Source: Pirellulaceae bacterium
GTDB lineage: Bacteria; Planctomycetota; Planctomycetia; Pirellulales; Pirellulaceae
Direction of reading: 5' to 3'
Assembly (NCBI GenBank): GCA_019636385.1
Contig: JAHBXT010000003.1
Coordinates: forward strand, 970,723-1,034,722
DNA length: 64,000 bases
The notes below the pieces were generated by a model, which was not told the DNA's origin, made no database searches, and was given only the letters and a program-made list of their open reading frames with translations. Both the position numbers and the translations under genes were made by a program. Positions 55,101 to 62,457 of the stretch are shown one piece after another (the stretch's first letter is position 1; the number at the start of each line of letters is the position of its first letter).

Positions 55101-56046
55101 GGATCGCCAGTTAGACATGTTCGTGCTGTTTAGTTCACTGTCCAGTGTCTTCGGGCATGCTGGCCAAGCCAATTACTCGGCGGCCAACGCCCTGTTGGAT
55201 AGCTTGGCACATTATCGTCGTAGTCAAGGCAGTCCGGGCCTGGTAATTAACTGGGGGCATCTGGGTGAAGTCGGTTACTTGGCGCAGCGGCAACAGCTTG
55301 GATCCCGACTAGAGCGTCAGGGCGTACTGAGCTTCACGGTGCGCCAAGCTACAGATTGCCTCGAATATGCACTGCAAACGCTGGCGGTTCAATTGAGCGT
55401 ATTAAAGATGGATTGGTCGGTGTGGCGCGGCTTGGGGATTACCAATCGAGTTTCACCGCGCTTTGCGTCCTTACTGCAGCAGGCCGAAGGAGCGGGCCAG
55501 CCCAGCGGTGCGACCGCCACAGCCGACGGATTGCGATCGAGCAGCCCCGCCGAGCGCCGGGCTCTGATCAGCGATATGCTGCGCAGCAAGATCGGTAGCC
55601 TGTTGGGCATTGCAGCTCAGCAAATACGCGATGATCGCGCGTTGTTGGAGTTGGGACTGGATTCCCTGATGGCGGTGGAACTGCGAAATTGGATCGAAAG
55701 TCAACTGGAAATTACGCTGCCCATATCGGCGCTGATGCGCGGCCACAGTCTGGGCGAGCTGATCGATCAAATCGCAGCGATGATTGTCGGCTCAAACAGT
55801 AGTGCGCCGTCAACAGTTTCGCCGAGATCGCCAATGCAATCGACAGAACAGGTGGCCAAGTTATCTAGTCTATTGCCAGCCCACGCGGCCTCTCCAACCG
55901 CTCCAGCGCCTGACACACCTCGCAATCTAGCTCCGATCAGTTCGGCACAAATCACCGGTCAGATTGCGGCCGAATTACTTGACAATCTGGAGAATATGGA
56001 TGACGATCAAGTCGCCCAACTGCTCAATCAAGTTCTGAATCAATAA
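49186..56046 (+). CDS. Type I polyketide synthase, single fully reducing module (KS-AT-DH-ER-KR-ACP)
   Basis: 2286 residues. Ketosynthase (~15-440): DTACSSSLVAVH with Cys193, EAHGTGTPVGDP and KTNIGHLEAG His residues. Acyltransferase (~575-870): GHSVGE with Ser677 and a VEYAFHS motif, closer to the malonyl HAFH form than to YASH. Dehydratase: DHRVRGSVIYP with His976. Enoylreductase (~1540-1830): HAASGGVGLAAMQFA. Ketoreductase: WIAGGLGGFGLEIA (about 1851-1864) and QANYSAANALL with Tyr. Acyl carrier protein: LGLDSLMAVEL with Ser2160. All catalytic residues seen are intact. After the ACP, a Ser/Pro linker leads to an acidic helix (DNLENMDDDQVAQLLNQVLN) like a docking domain. The product should be a reduced acyl chain; no PPTase or tailoring genes adjoin. 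Confidence 0.92.
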   Translation: MTSKTNPPALGGQVPSSIAEPIAIIGMGCRLPGGADDWQTYWRMLESGMDAISETPPDRWSLQKFYVPHKSLPGKTQSKWGGYVRNIDHFDPQLFGISPREAASMDPQQRMLLESAFRAIEDAGQRADRLAGQPVAVFIGISSFDYAVAGLSFQDRGVIDAYSNTGGSSSIAANRISYCFDLRGPSVAVDTACSSSLVAVHMACESIWRGQASMALAGGVNALILPDFYVAFSQLGVMSPDGRCKTFDARANGYVRSEGAGAVLLKPLRAALSDKDPIYAVIRATALNQDGRTPGMTVPSQAAQEALILAACQQAGVSPSELQYVEAHGTGTPVGDPIETKAIGSVVGQGRDPQNRCWVGSVKTNIGHLEAGAGIASLIKVALSLHHRRIPRNLHFRQANPEIDLAALGLRVPTQTEIWTSDRSRLAGINGFGYGGANAHVIIEQAPESAAQVHSITPSRTVPATALRTKVVASGPSAASTTSAGVTTEATETAPPVLLPLSARSPSALQQSASQLSAWLSAAGAGYHLAEVAGLMAHRRTHFDCRWAVCAADHESMIDQLQTLANSTPSETAQETSAAQLSRGAAFVCSGQGPQWWAMGRGLIKHSPVFRSMLKRCDAEFSRYGTWSLLEELERSESTSRMQQTSIAQPSIFAIQVALAALWESWGIKPTAVVGHSVGEIAAAYLSGALSWEDACCVAFHRGRTMDLASSQGAMVAAGLSPDQVPQWIEGLEAQVSLAAINGPTSVTISGAAPAIAQLATRLESAAIFCRRLAVEYAFHSPQMDPVRDELLRSLAHLRPRTVHTTLVSTVTGQPIDGSQLGADYWWQNVRHSVRFADAMYRLAEMGYGVAVELGPHPVLAYSINECFQAVGCHVHSVASLNRQQGDLWCISKSLGSLYSLGYDIHWEGFYNQPTRKLPLPTYPFQTQRLWNESLESQWTRNTAAVHPLLGEPADHQQPVWQQRVDLKLQNYLADHRVRGSVIYPAAAMLETAVAAAYQLSLGADQPCAEVRLERLRLHNPCLLADDQPQWIETRWNADRRQLNLGFRSCKLSASGEAAQWSSLATVEISAQPLPTTDQKAQSQRLEQTRSRCLRQFTAQQLYDYCAQLGLQYGPQFQGVVSGVQRPGEALAEVVLTKSIDPSAYVLHPALLDSCFHVMIAADSSFDHALDGLYLPAELREIWVYSRSLPSGSKLLDTATTSDEGQATGFCGQRLLVHARVLRKTAKKMWCDLDITTIDGQPLVTIRGFESHRVLSPSTIQQTEDLIYKFHWQRSALPNLRESQVAASEQRWLVFMDEGHVGQEICERLRASGRQVVEVYQASSHVPQTPARQFHQFNPESRQDFVSLLERFASAPLTHAVYLWGMDVPANDVLNCTSLRSSTLLTTLAPLHFVQAWESIEALGSANFTIVTRGAQSADDAPEHCNVAQAPLIGMGRVIVNEYGRLRSKLVDMPATLRAGDFDQLFAELLATDDEDEVKWRDGHRWVQRFVQQRDQALGNEALSQLPFQLRLGKSSGVEELRYETKARGPLQPGHVEIEVVAAGLNFSDVMKALDLYPGLNDAVVDLGAECSGKIVRVAPGSRWNVGDEVMAVAPGAFSSHVIVDEQLVARKPCNLSFEQAAAIPVAFLTAQYALHDCARLSRGDSILIHAASGGVGLAAMQFAAAAGVRILATAGSPEKRKFVQQQGASCVMDSRTLSFGAQTLEATGGEGVDAVLNSLPGPAIATGLGVLKTGGRFLEIGKRDIYNDAALGLYPFRNNLALFAIDLDQLFKQQPARMGQMLRDLSARFESGELHALPTEVYSTNETAAAFKFMQQGKHIGKVVVNYQQRPEFLAAGSYDPVQFKADRTYWIAGGLGGFGLEIAKWMAQRGAGHLVLSGRSPQPRPEVTKEIAQLTQQGVAVTILPADITRPDEVHRVLASIDRQLPPLAGILHTAMVLEDKLLADLDRDTLERVLWPKVLGGWNLHQQTLDRQLDMFVLFSSLSSVFGHAGQANYSAANALLDSLAHYRRSQGSPGLVINWGHLGEVGYLAQRQQLGSRLERQGVLSFTVRQATDCLEYALQTLAVQLSVLKMDWSVWRGLGITNRVSPRFASLLQQAEGAGQPSGATATADGLRSSSPAERRALISDMLRSKIGSLLGIAAQQIRDDRALLELGLDSLMAVELRNWIESQLEITLPISALMRGHSLGELIDQIAAMIVGSNSSAPSTVSPRSPMQSTEQVAKLSSLLPAHAASPTAPAPDTPRNLAPISSAQITGQIAAELLDNLENMDDDQVAQLLNQVLNQ

Positions 56047-56073
56047 TCTCAATCACGTTCTTAAAAGCCAGCG

Positions 56074-58779
56074 CTACCGACCTTGCAGTTGATCGACATA
56101 AGGTTGCAAATACTCCCAAGTGAAATAGGCGACGCCCGGCACCCCCAGCTGCTCGGCGGCATCCAAATAGTTGCGTGCATCATCGGCCGAATGAATGCTG
56201 CCGTGGCTGGTCTTAACTCCCAAGGCGAACGTTAATTCTGCAGGTTTGACAAGTTGCTGGTTGAGTTCTACAGCCTGCTGCAATCGCTGGCGAAACTGAC
56301 TCATGAATGCATCTCCATACGTTTCTCGGTGACAGTAGCCCGAAACGTTGATCATATCCAGTAGGCCCAGCTCCACCCAGCGCGGCCAAACTTGAGCAAT
56401 CGTGTGTTTCCGCGCCACGTGTGCACCCCAGACATAGGCCGCCAAGCGTATCGACGGATGATGATCGCGAGCGGTTTGGCTAAGCAGCCTCGCCAACTCC
56501 GTCAGCTCCGCTTCCTTGAATTCCTGAAACAGCTGCCGCTGCTGCTCATCAGTAACACCGGCGGGCAAAGAATGCATGAATCGCTGTTGGCTGGCCGCGT
56601 CCAGCTGGTGAGGCTGATTTGCGTAACGCAAATAGTCCAGCACAATTCCGTCAGGTTGATAATTCAGCACTACATCCCGCACGATATCGGCCAGCCACTG
56701 CCTGGCCTGCGGGTGAGCGGGACTGAGGTATCCCAGAGTCTTTCCAGCCAAGTCGCGAAGCGCCCAATGCGGATTTTGATGCAAGATGCCAGCGGGCTGC
56801 GTGCCACCACTAACCACCACGGGCAGTACGGGATAAAAGGCCATCCCGCGCTCGCGAGTTAACCGCGCGAGTATCGCCAATGGGTCGCTGGCTGAAAAGT
56901 GATGCGGCATATACTGGCTCTGATAGTGCGCTTCGCCAGACGAGTTGGAGACAAATGGCATGATCGTGTTCAAGCCGAATCGCTGCATCGCATCTACTTG
57001 AGCTTCCAGAACGGCCTGTTGTTGCGCGCTATCTGAATCTGGCGGCAGCAGGCGATGCAGGTGCACATAGGCCGCTCGTAATGGCCTGTGTTCATGATTG
57101 CGTGTCGGGTCAGCCGACGGTTGCGACTGCCGTCTGTCACGGTCGCTGTCCGTCGTTACAAGTTCAACCTTCTTACCAGCAAACGCTCCAAAGACCCCCT
57201 GTCCCAGCGTGATCGCCCAATTCGTGAGGTCGGTCGGGCAGTCGGCGTCCCAAGTCGCGCTGCCCAGGCTGACGTTATCTTGAATCACTTCAATTCGATT
57301 TCTGGAGAACTGGAACTCCAATTCGGTAGTCTCTTTGCTCCAGCGAATTGGCACCGCCAAGCATCCGGGGCGACGCAAGCGATGCACCGCGCCGTACTCC
57401 AAGTATTTTCCGCCGGACAAGAATGCGAATTTATCTTCATACGGATTGGGGCCCTTGGCAGAGGTGCTGATGTACAAGCTGTCACCCAGAGGCACAAGGC
57501 TGGTGATGCGCTGTCCCCAACGATTCAATACCGGATCGAGCAACTTGGTTTCGTTTTCGTAAGGGTGCGTCGTTGTGTCGGTCGGTTCAGGGTGTGAAAA
57601 CAATCGCCCCTCGAAACGCCACTGCTGGGCGGCCATATCGCGCCGCCACAATTCCCCCCAGGGCCACACACCCACATACAAGTCGCCTCCGTAAATGGCC
57701 ATCGTTTGGGCTTCACGAGCGTTGCGGCTGACCGAGGGCATTGCTGGGGGCCAGTCCGCCAGTCGCTCTAGTTGCTGGTGGGCGATCTGAAATAGCTCTC
57801 CGGTCGGATACTGCCCCAATAGCAAACGGTCTTCCAGATTGATGGTTGAATAAATCTGAAAGCTCTTTCCATCGGGAGCTCGCAAAGTCGTCCAATCACG
57901 TCCGCTGCCCAGCAGGTGAACCCCGCCTTGATTTGATGCCGCCACGATCCACCGCTCGCTGCCCAGTGGCCGCTGGCCAAATGCGTAAATAAACTCGCCG
58001 GGTTTCGAAAGCGACAGCGCAACGCCCGATGCCAGATCGACTGACTGGTTTTGATCGGGCGACCACGGATACGCAATTAAGCGGTTGAATTCATTGGATG
58101 AATTGACAGAAAATTGGCGAACCAGTAGCGTCCCATCGGCGTAGTACCACTCGCCAATCCGACTGTCATTGGGCGCGACATCTAAGACACACCGGCCGTC
58201 GAAATTGATCTGTGTGGGACTCGCCGACATTGTGCGACCATCGACCTGAATCGCAAGTGGCGGGGTTTGAGCATCGATCAACCAAGCACGCAGATCGGGC
58301 TGCCAAACTCGCAAACCCTGGTCCAGGGCATTGCGACCATACGAGAACAGTTTTCCATCAAAGCCGTACAGATAGGTGCCGGCATCGCTTGAAGGGCGCG
58401 GCAGCAATTCGATTGCTGGGCTGACAGCGGACGCCGGAGCCGTTTCGTCCGCCATACGCAGATAAACATGCAATGTTCGGCGGTCGCTGCGATCCTGGGT
58501 ATTGTAGGCGCTCAGAAAACCGGCTCCGGCAATCGGAATGCCTTCGGCCGTACGTGCCTCCCAGAGTGAACCGAACGCTTGGCCGCGGTCGCTGCCCAGT
58601 TCCACACGTGTCCTTACGGTGCGGACCGTGTTTGTTGTCAGAGAGGTTGCCTCAGCCTGTAGTTGAGCGCAGCCGTCGGCATCCGCTGCCAAGGCCTGTG
58701 GAGCTGGGGAAGCTATCAGAACCACCCAGACGAGCAGCCGGAATGTGGCTTCCAGCACCTGCGACATTTTGTAACACAT
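56074..58779 (-). CDS. Exported glycoside hydrolase-like protein (GHL10-type TIM barrel at C-terminus)
   Basis: About 901 residues. The signal peptide (LEATFRLLVWVVLIASPAPQ then ALA cleavage) starts at an ATG 58779 with GGTGG upstream. Residues ~35-540 look like a beta-propeller or repeat domain. The last ~350 are a TIM barrel of the glycosyl-hydrolase-like 10 family: AMQRFGLNTIMPFVSNSSGE, 'HWALRDLAGKTLGYLSPAHP', 'YQPDGIVLDYLRYAN' (the Asp of the family strand) and 'PGVAYFTWEYLQP'. It may act on envelope or environmental polysaccharides. Convergent with the PKS gene, 27 bases between stops. The frame continues to 58965 but without support. Confidence 0.8.
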   Translation of the reverse strand: MCYKMSQVLEATFRLLVWVVLIASPAPQALAADADGCAQLQAEATSLTTNTVRTVRTRVELGSDRGQAFGSLWEARTAEGIPIAGAGFLSAYNTQDRSDRRTLHVYLRMADETAPASAVSPAIELLPRPSSDAGTYLYGFDGKLFSYGRNALDQGLRVWQPDLRAWLIDAQTPPLAIQVDGRTMSASPTQINFDGRCVLDVAPNDSRIGEWYYADGTLLVRQFSVNSSNEFNRLIAYPWSPDQNQSVDLASGVALSLSKPGEFIYAFGQRPLGSERWIVAASNQGGVHLLGSGRDWTTLRAPDGKSFQIYSTINLEDRLLLGQYPTGELFQIAHQQLERLADWPPAMPSVSRNAREAQTMAIYGGDLYVGVWPWGELWRRDMAAQQWRFEGRLFSHPEPTDTTTHPYENETKLLDPVLNRWGQRITSLVPLGDSLYISTSAKGPNPYEDKFAFLSGGKYLEYGAVHRLRRPGCLAVPIRWSKETTELEFQFSRNRIEVIQDNVSLGSATWDADCPTDLTNWAITLGQGVFGAFAGKKVELVTTDSDRDRRQSQPSADPTRNHEHRPLRAAYVHLHRLLPPDSDSAQQQAVLEAQVDAMQRFGLNTIMPFVSNSSGEAHYQSQYMPHHFSASDPLAILARLTRERGMAFYPVLPVVVSGGTQPAGILHQNPHWALRDLAGKTLGYLSPAHPQARQWLADIVRDVVLNYQPDGIVLDYLRYANQPHQLDAASQQRFMHSLPAGVTDEQQRQLFQEFKEAELTELARLLSQTARDHHPSIRLAAYVWGAHVARKHTIAQVWPRWVELGLLDMINVSGYCHRETYGDAFMSQFRQRLQQAVELNQQLVKPAELTFALGVKTSHGSIHSADDARNYLDAAEQLGVPGVAYFTWEYLQPYVDQLQGR

Positions 58780-59068
58780 GCAAACCACCGCACTTTCTCC
58801 CAGGAAAAACCGGCAAATTCGGGACACAGTTATAACCCATACCACTGTCACCGTCGCCACGGATTGACATGAGAAAGATTGCCGGTAAAGTGATTTGCGG
58901 TATTTTGGTAAGACATAATGCCAGTGAATGCCGAGAATATGATGCGAAAGAATGTCTGGTGACATTCAGGTACGTCTTCGTCTAGCGAAAGCTCGACCAT
59001 GTGTCGAAATCGCTTGGAGAGCGACGTATTCGCTCCAATCCGTGTTTCAATTTGTGGGAGAAATCCAA

Positions 59069-59524
59069 ATGTTCAAGTCCTTTCTGTCGGTAGCATTGGC
59101 AGCGGTTTGTCTTTCGACGCTCAGCTCCAGTGCATTTGCTTTCGGCCATCGCGCCGCCGGTTGTGGCTGCGAAGCTGCACCTGCTTGCTGCGAAGTAAGC
59201 TGTGATCCTTGTTGTCAGCCAAAGTGTGGCCTGAAGGGCCGTTTGGCAGCTCGCAAGGCTGCACGCGCTTGCTGCGAGCCAACATGCTGTGCCCCAGCTC
59301 CAACGTGCTGTGAGCCAGCACCAAAGTGCTGCGAGCCAGCGCCTGTTTGCTGTGCACCAGCACCAAAGTGCTGCGAGCCAGCTCCAACCTGCTGCGATGC
59401 CTGCGATCCTTGCTGCAAGCCTAAGTGTGGCCTGAAAGGCCGTTTGGCAGCTCGCAAGGCTGCACGCGCTTGCTGCGAGCCAACTTGCTGTTGCGAAGTA
59501 GCTCCAAGCTGTGGCTGCAACTAG
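59069..59524 (+). CDS. Small secreted cysteine-rich repeat protein
   Basis: 151 residues. Signal peptide MFKSFLSVALAAVCLSTLSS with cleavage after SAFA; the ATG has GGGAG upstream. The mature protein is about one-fifth Cys. Two near-identical units (CGLKGRLAARKAARACCEPT) flank a series of CCEPAP/CCAPAP hexamers (PTCCEPAPKCCEPAPVCC-type). The basic unit alternates with acidic DPCC segments. It probably forms disulfide-linked envelope material, as with the YTV protein of this window. A hairpin with T-rich tail at 59611 likely ends its transcript. Confidence 0.8.
   Translation: MFKSFLSVALAAVCLSTLSSSAFAFGHRAAGCGCEAAPACCEVSCDPCCQPKCGLKGRLAARKAARACCEPTCCAPAPTCCEPAPKCCEPAPVCCAPAPKCCEPAPTCCDACDPCCKPKCGLKGRLAARKAARACCEPTCCCEVAPSCGCN
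59222..59484 (+). repeat. 62-bp direct repeat within the Cys-rich gene
   Basis: Bases 59222-59283 and 59423-59484 differ at one visible position, and the spacing of 201 bases keeps the reading frame. Between them are shorter repeats of about 18 bases coding for CCEPAP-type units. Near-identity at DNA level suggests recent duplication or gene conversion. Confidence 0.8.
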
Positions 59525-59610
59525 TAGGCACCTAAGCGGGAACCAGTCCCGACGCACATCGGGTCCGAACGTCGATCTGTGATCGCTCCAGCGTTTCGGA
59601 CGAAAACTCA

Positions 59611-59650
59611 AAACGGCCGCGCCCAACAGCGTAGGCCGTTTGTTGTTTGT
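59611..59650 (+). terminator. Intrinsic terminator after the Cys-rich gene
   Basis: AAACGGCC (59611-59618) pairs with GGCCGTTT (59634-59641), followed by the T-rich GTTGTTTGT. The rest of 59525-59910 holds only a short direct repeat AACGGCACGCGC near 59730-59757 and nothing else clear. Confidence 0.6.
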
Positions 59651-59910
59651 CAGTGCGCCAAGGCCGTCGATATGGACCTGCTCACCTGCATCGATAGTAT
59701 GCCTTCGGAATTACGAAGTATAGCAACGGCACGCGCTGCTTATAACAACGGCACGCGCCACCGTAACCGTTCCTGAGGCGAACTACCTACTAAAAAAACC
59801 GATGCCGGACTTGCAGCCTGTAGCCCCAACGTGTATTTTTAGGACTGCGGCTGCGGGGATTTATCAGGCGCCAACAAGTTCGCCTAGAGTCTCCAGTCAC
59901 AAATTTACCT

Positions 59911-59983
59911 TCCTCTGTAGCTCAGTCGGTAGAGCAAGCGGCTGTTAACCGCTGGGTCGTAGGTTCGAGTCCTACCGGAGGAG
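59911..59983 (+). tRNA. tRNA-Asn (anticodon GUU)
   Basis: 73 bases: acceptor TCCTCTG/CGGAGGA with discriminator G, D arm GCTC...GAGC, anticodon stem AGCGG/CCGCT around loop CTGTTAA (anticodon GTT), T arm GTAGG-TTCGAGT-CCTAC. No CCA encoded. An accessory block lies just beyond it. Confidence 0.95.
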
Positions 59984-60022
59984 CTTTCGTCAAAGTCCGA
60001 ACTTTGGCGACCAAAAGACTTA

Positions 60023-60060
60023 ACGCCCGGCGTCGAGAGATCGATGGCCGGGCGTTTTTC
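60023..60060 (+). terminator. Intrinsic terminator downstream of tRNA-Asn
   Basis: ACGCCCGGC (60023-60031) pairs with GCCGGGCGT (60047-60055), followed by TTTTC. It is 40 bases past the tRNA. The remaining 60061-60374 shows no recognised feature besides the start region of the next gene. Confidence 0.75.
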
Positions 60061-60374
60061 GTTTCTACCCAGTTTTTCGCGGGTTTCCAACGCTTTTCGC
60101 GTTTCGCCGGCCCAAACCGCCGCGATCTCTGTTCGCAGAGAGATTTTCGTCTCTCGAACGCAACCTTCAAGGTTTCGCCCGCCGGTGCGAAAAATCGGTC
60201 CCGAACTCTCTGACTCTCTCTTTTCGGCGACCTCCAGAGTTAACACAGAGTTCTCGTTCGAAGGTCGGGTGAGACCAGTTTCGAACTCTGCGTTGAATTC
60301 GGGGCTCTCTGCGAAGTGCTGGCCGATAGAATAGTGGACCTAGAAGAGGCAGCCCCCAGAAAATTGAGGCCCAC

Positions 60375-60722
60375 ATGAATAACGATGAAGACACCTTCGT
60401 ATTTTGCTACCCAGTCTACTTTCTTCTCGACCCAAGCCCACCGGTGAGTTTTGTTTCGCGTCCACTTCTAGATGGAACCGGAAGGTTTGGAATACACGTA
60501 TTCACCGACGAAGCGGCAGCGGACCAATATTTGATGGAACACGCCCTTCCTCCGACTGTCGTCAAGCACGCTGCTGCGAACGAGCCAACCTTTGTTGGGA
60601 AACTAAAAATCCTGCTTGAGCAAAAAGAGTTCACGCACTTGATCGTAGATGATCGCGGAGGTCATCGAGCGAAACCGATGCGTTGTATCCCGATCAAAGA
60701 CATCGTTAAGAATTTGGAGTGA
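60375..60722 (+). CDS. Hypothetical protein beside the defence locus
   Basis: 115 residues from an ATG with GAGG upstream at good spacing. An alpha/beta small domain: 'FVFCYPVYFLLDPSPP', a central 'GIHVFTDEAAADQYL' and 'FTHLIVDDRGGHRAKPM'. No family recognised. It stands convergent to the Lamassu-like ATPase gene with 40 bases between stops. It might be a third component or simply a neighbour of the tRNA. Confidence 0.6.
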   Translation: MNNDEDTFVFCYPVYFLLDPSPPVSFVSRPLLDGTGRFGIHVFTDEAAADQYLMEHALPPTVVKHAAANEPTFVGKLKILLEQKEFTHLIVDDRGGHRAKPMRCIPIKDIVKNLE

Positions 60723-60762
60723 ATATCAAGCACAAAGCGGATTCGCGAAGACTGAGCCTAGT

Positions 60763-62457
60763 TTAGTATGCGAGAGCTTTATCAATGTACATCCGCATCT
60801 CTTCTGCGACATCATTGTATTGACTGCTTTGCAGTAGCTGTCTTTCGTCCTTGAGCTCAATAACCTCCCCACCAAGGCTGATGCCCATGTCGTCGACTAG
60901 TCCTACAATCATCTGCGACTCTGGTGGCCTTTGATCGCGCATGAATTCAAGCATTCGCTTCCAGTTTTCGGGATCTTGATCCTGCTGCTTCGGTGAATCG
61001 ATTACGAGTGGACAGCGGGTAGTTGTCGAGTACTTTTCAATAGTCTTGATGATGGCAAAGTAGAAAGCCAACAGCGCTCGGGGCAAATCGCTTCCGTTCT
61101 CCTTGATCTTGGAGTGTACCTCTTTATAACTGGCCTCTGAAAGCTCCTTGACTTGAAGCTGTTGCAAGAAGGCAGTCATCCTGCCCATATAGTACTCTTT
61201 TATCTCCTTAGCCCGCTTCTTTGAGGAAGCACTTTTCATCTCTTCGTCCGCACTCTCTACCTCGTCGTCAATCTCGCCAATCCTCTGATTCAGCACGTTG
61301 AGTTCCGAACGCAACACGGTTCGGACTTCCTTTTTGCCTTCGCTTCTCAGAATGTCTTGCAATTTCACTTCCCCTTGTTTCATTTCGAGAATCGCATTGA
61401 TCTTGGCGACTTGCACGGAGGCATCTTCTATGCTTGCCTTCCTTTTCGCCATATCCGCGATACAAGCATCCAGTTCGTCATGGAGTTGAACCAATAATGC
61501 ACGCATTTGGTCTTCATCTTGAGCAATCCCAAATCTTTCAGCAAATGAGTTGTGGTACTCCGCTCCACAAGTTGGGCACTCGATCTCATCGTCCAGCTTT
61601 TCACTAGCAAAATCGAAGTCCTTCCTCAACTCGTTTGCAGCTAGCTCCGTGATGCCAATCTGCCGCTCAATGGAGTAGCGACGATTTTCAAGAGCTATCA
61701 ACTCATCCCTAAGAACAAGCTCAGCTTCCTGAAGCTTGTTGCATTGCTGTAGAAGTAATTCGATTTCTCGCTCGTAATTTTGAATGCTCATGTCGAATTG
61801 CGTACCGGCGATTTGCTCAATTCGCTCAAGAACGCGATGGATTACAGTTCTTTCCTGCCTTACTTGCACCAATTCATTTTCCGCAAGCGCCTTTCGATTC
61901 TTCGCGACGTAATACTCATTTGGCTTGATCCCGGTGTGAAACTGTGCAATCGCTGGTCGGTATGACTTGTACTGCTTTAGGGATTCAAAAGAATCCCAGT
62001 TGTCTACCCAGCTTGCATCCTGATCTGCATAAAATGGCAAGAACAGAAATGCCGGCGTCGCTTGCCATGGCTCCATCGTAGTACTGTTGGTTAATTCCAA
62101 GCGAAAGTTAAACAACTCGGCGAAGAAGGGCCCGAGCCCTTTCGTGATACTTCCGAAACTTCCAACAATGTCATTTTCATTATTGAAGACTGTGTACTGT
62201 CGTCCCGATTTCAGGATTCGATAAAAGACTCCACCAATTTCGAAGTAGACGAGCAGCGAGACATCAAGCTTGTTCCAATTGGGGTGAATGCGCTTTGGTG
62301 TAGCACCAAAAGCCGTGTACAGAGACTTAATGAGGCAGGATTTTCCACAATCATTTTCCCCCTTTATCACCGTTACCAGACTTTTGAACTTCTCCCTTCG
62401 CGCTGTCTTTTCTTTTGCTGAGAGGAGTAGGATCTCGTGAAATCGCAATCTTGTCAT
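60763..62457 (-). CDS. Rad50/SMC-like ATPase of a Lamassu-type defence system (LmuB-like)
   Basis: 564 residues. Walker A at residues 33-40 (GENDCGKS) is followed by LIKSLYTAFGATPKRIHP, a form typical of LmuB-like ATPases. A long coiled coil spans about 190-440, interrupted by a zinc-hook motif CPTC (Cys294, Cys297). Walker B is CPLVIDSP near residue 487, followed by a signature-like ATPase end. SMC/Rad50-like proteins bind DNA ends or structures; in Lamassu the ATPase senses DNA and releases the nuclease. The ATG overlaps the stop of the nuclease gene by 4 bases (ATGA), so the pair is co-translated. Confidence 0.75.
   Translation of the reverse strand: MTRLRFHEILLLSAKEKTARREKFKSLVTVIKGENDCGKSCLIKSLYTAFGATPKRIHPNWNKLDVSLLVYFEIGGVFYRILKSGRQYTVFNNENDIVGSFGSITKGLGPFFAELFNFRLELTNSTTMEPWQATPAFLFLPFYADQDASWVDNWDSFESLKQYKSYRPAIAQFHTGIKPNEYYVAKNRKALAENELVQVRQERTVIHRVLERIEQIAGTQFDMSIQNYEREIELLLQQCNKLQEAELVLRDELIALENRRYSIERQIGITELAANELRKDFDFASEKLDDEIECPTCGAEYHNSFAERFGIAQDEDQMRALLVQLHDELDACIADMAKRKASIEDASVQVAKINAILEMKQGEVKLQDILRSEGKKEVRTVLRSELNVLNQRIGEIDDEVESADEEMKSASSKKRAKEIKEYYMGRMTAFLQQLQVKELSEASYKEVHSKIKENGSDLPRALLAFYFAIIKTIEKYSTTTRCPLVIDSPKQQDQDPENWKRMLEFMRDQRPPESQMIVGLVDDMGISLGGEVIELKDERQLLQSSQYNDVAEEMRMYIDKALAY

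Noticed and set aside
58982..59626. Minus-strand frame of 214 codons opposite the Cys-rich gene
   Set aside because: It mirrors the repeats of the real gene; the + strand has the signal peptide and ribosome site.
59721..59760. Two copies of AACGGCACGCGC
   Set aside because: Only two units with a short spacer; not a CRISPR or an origin array.
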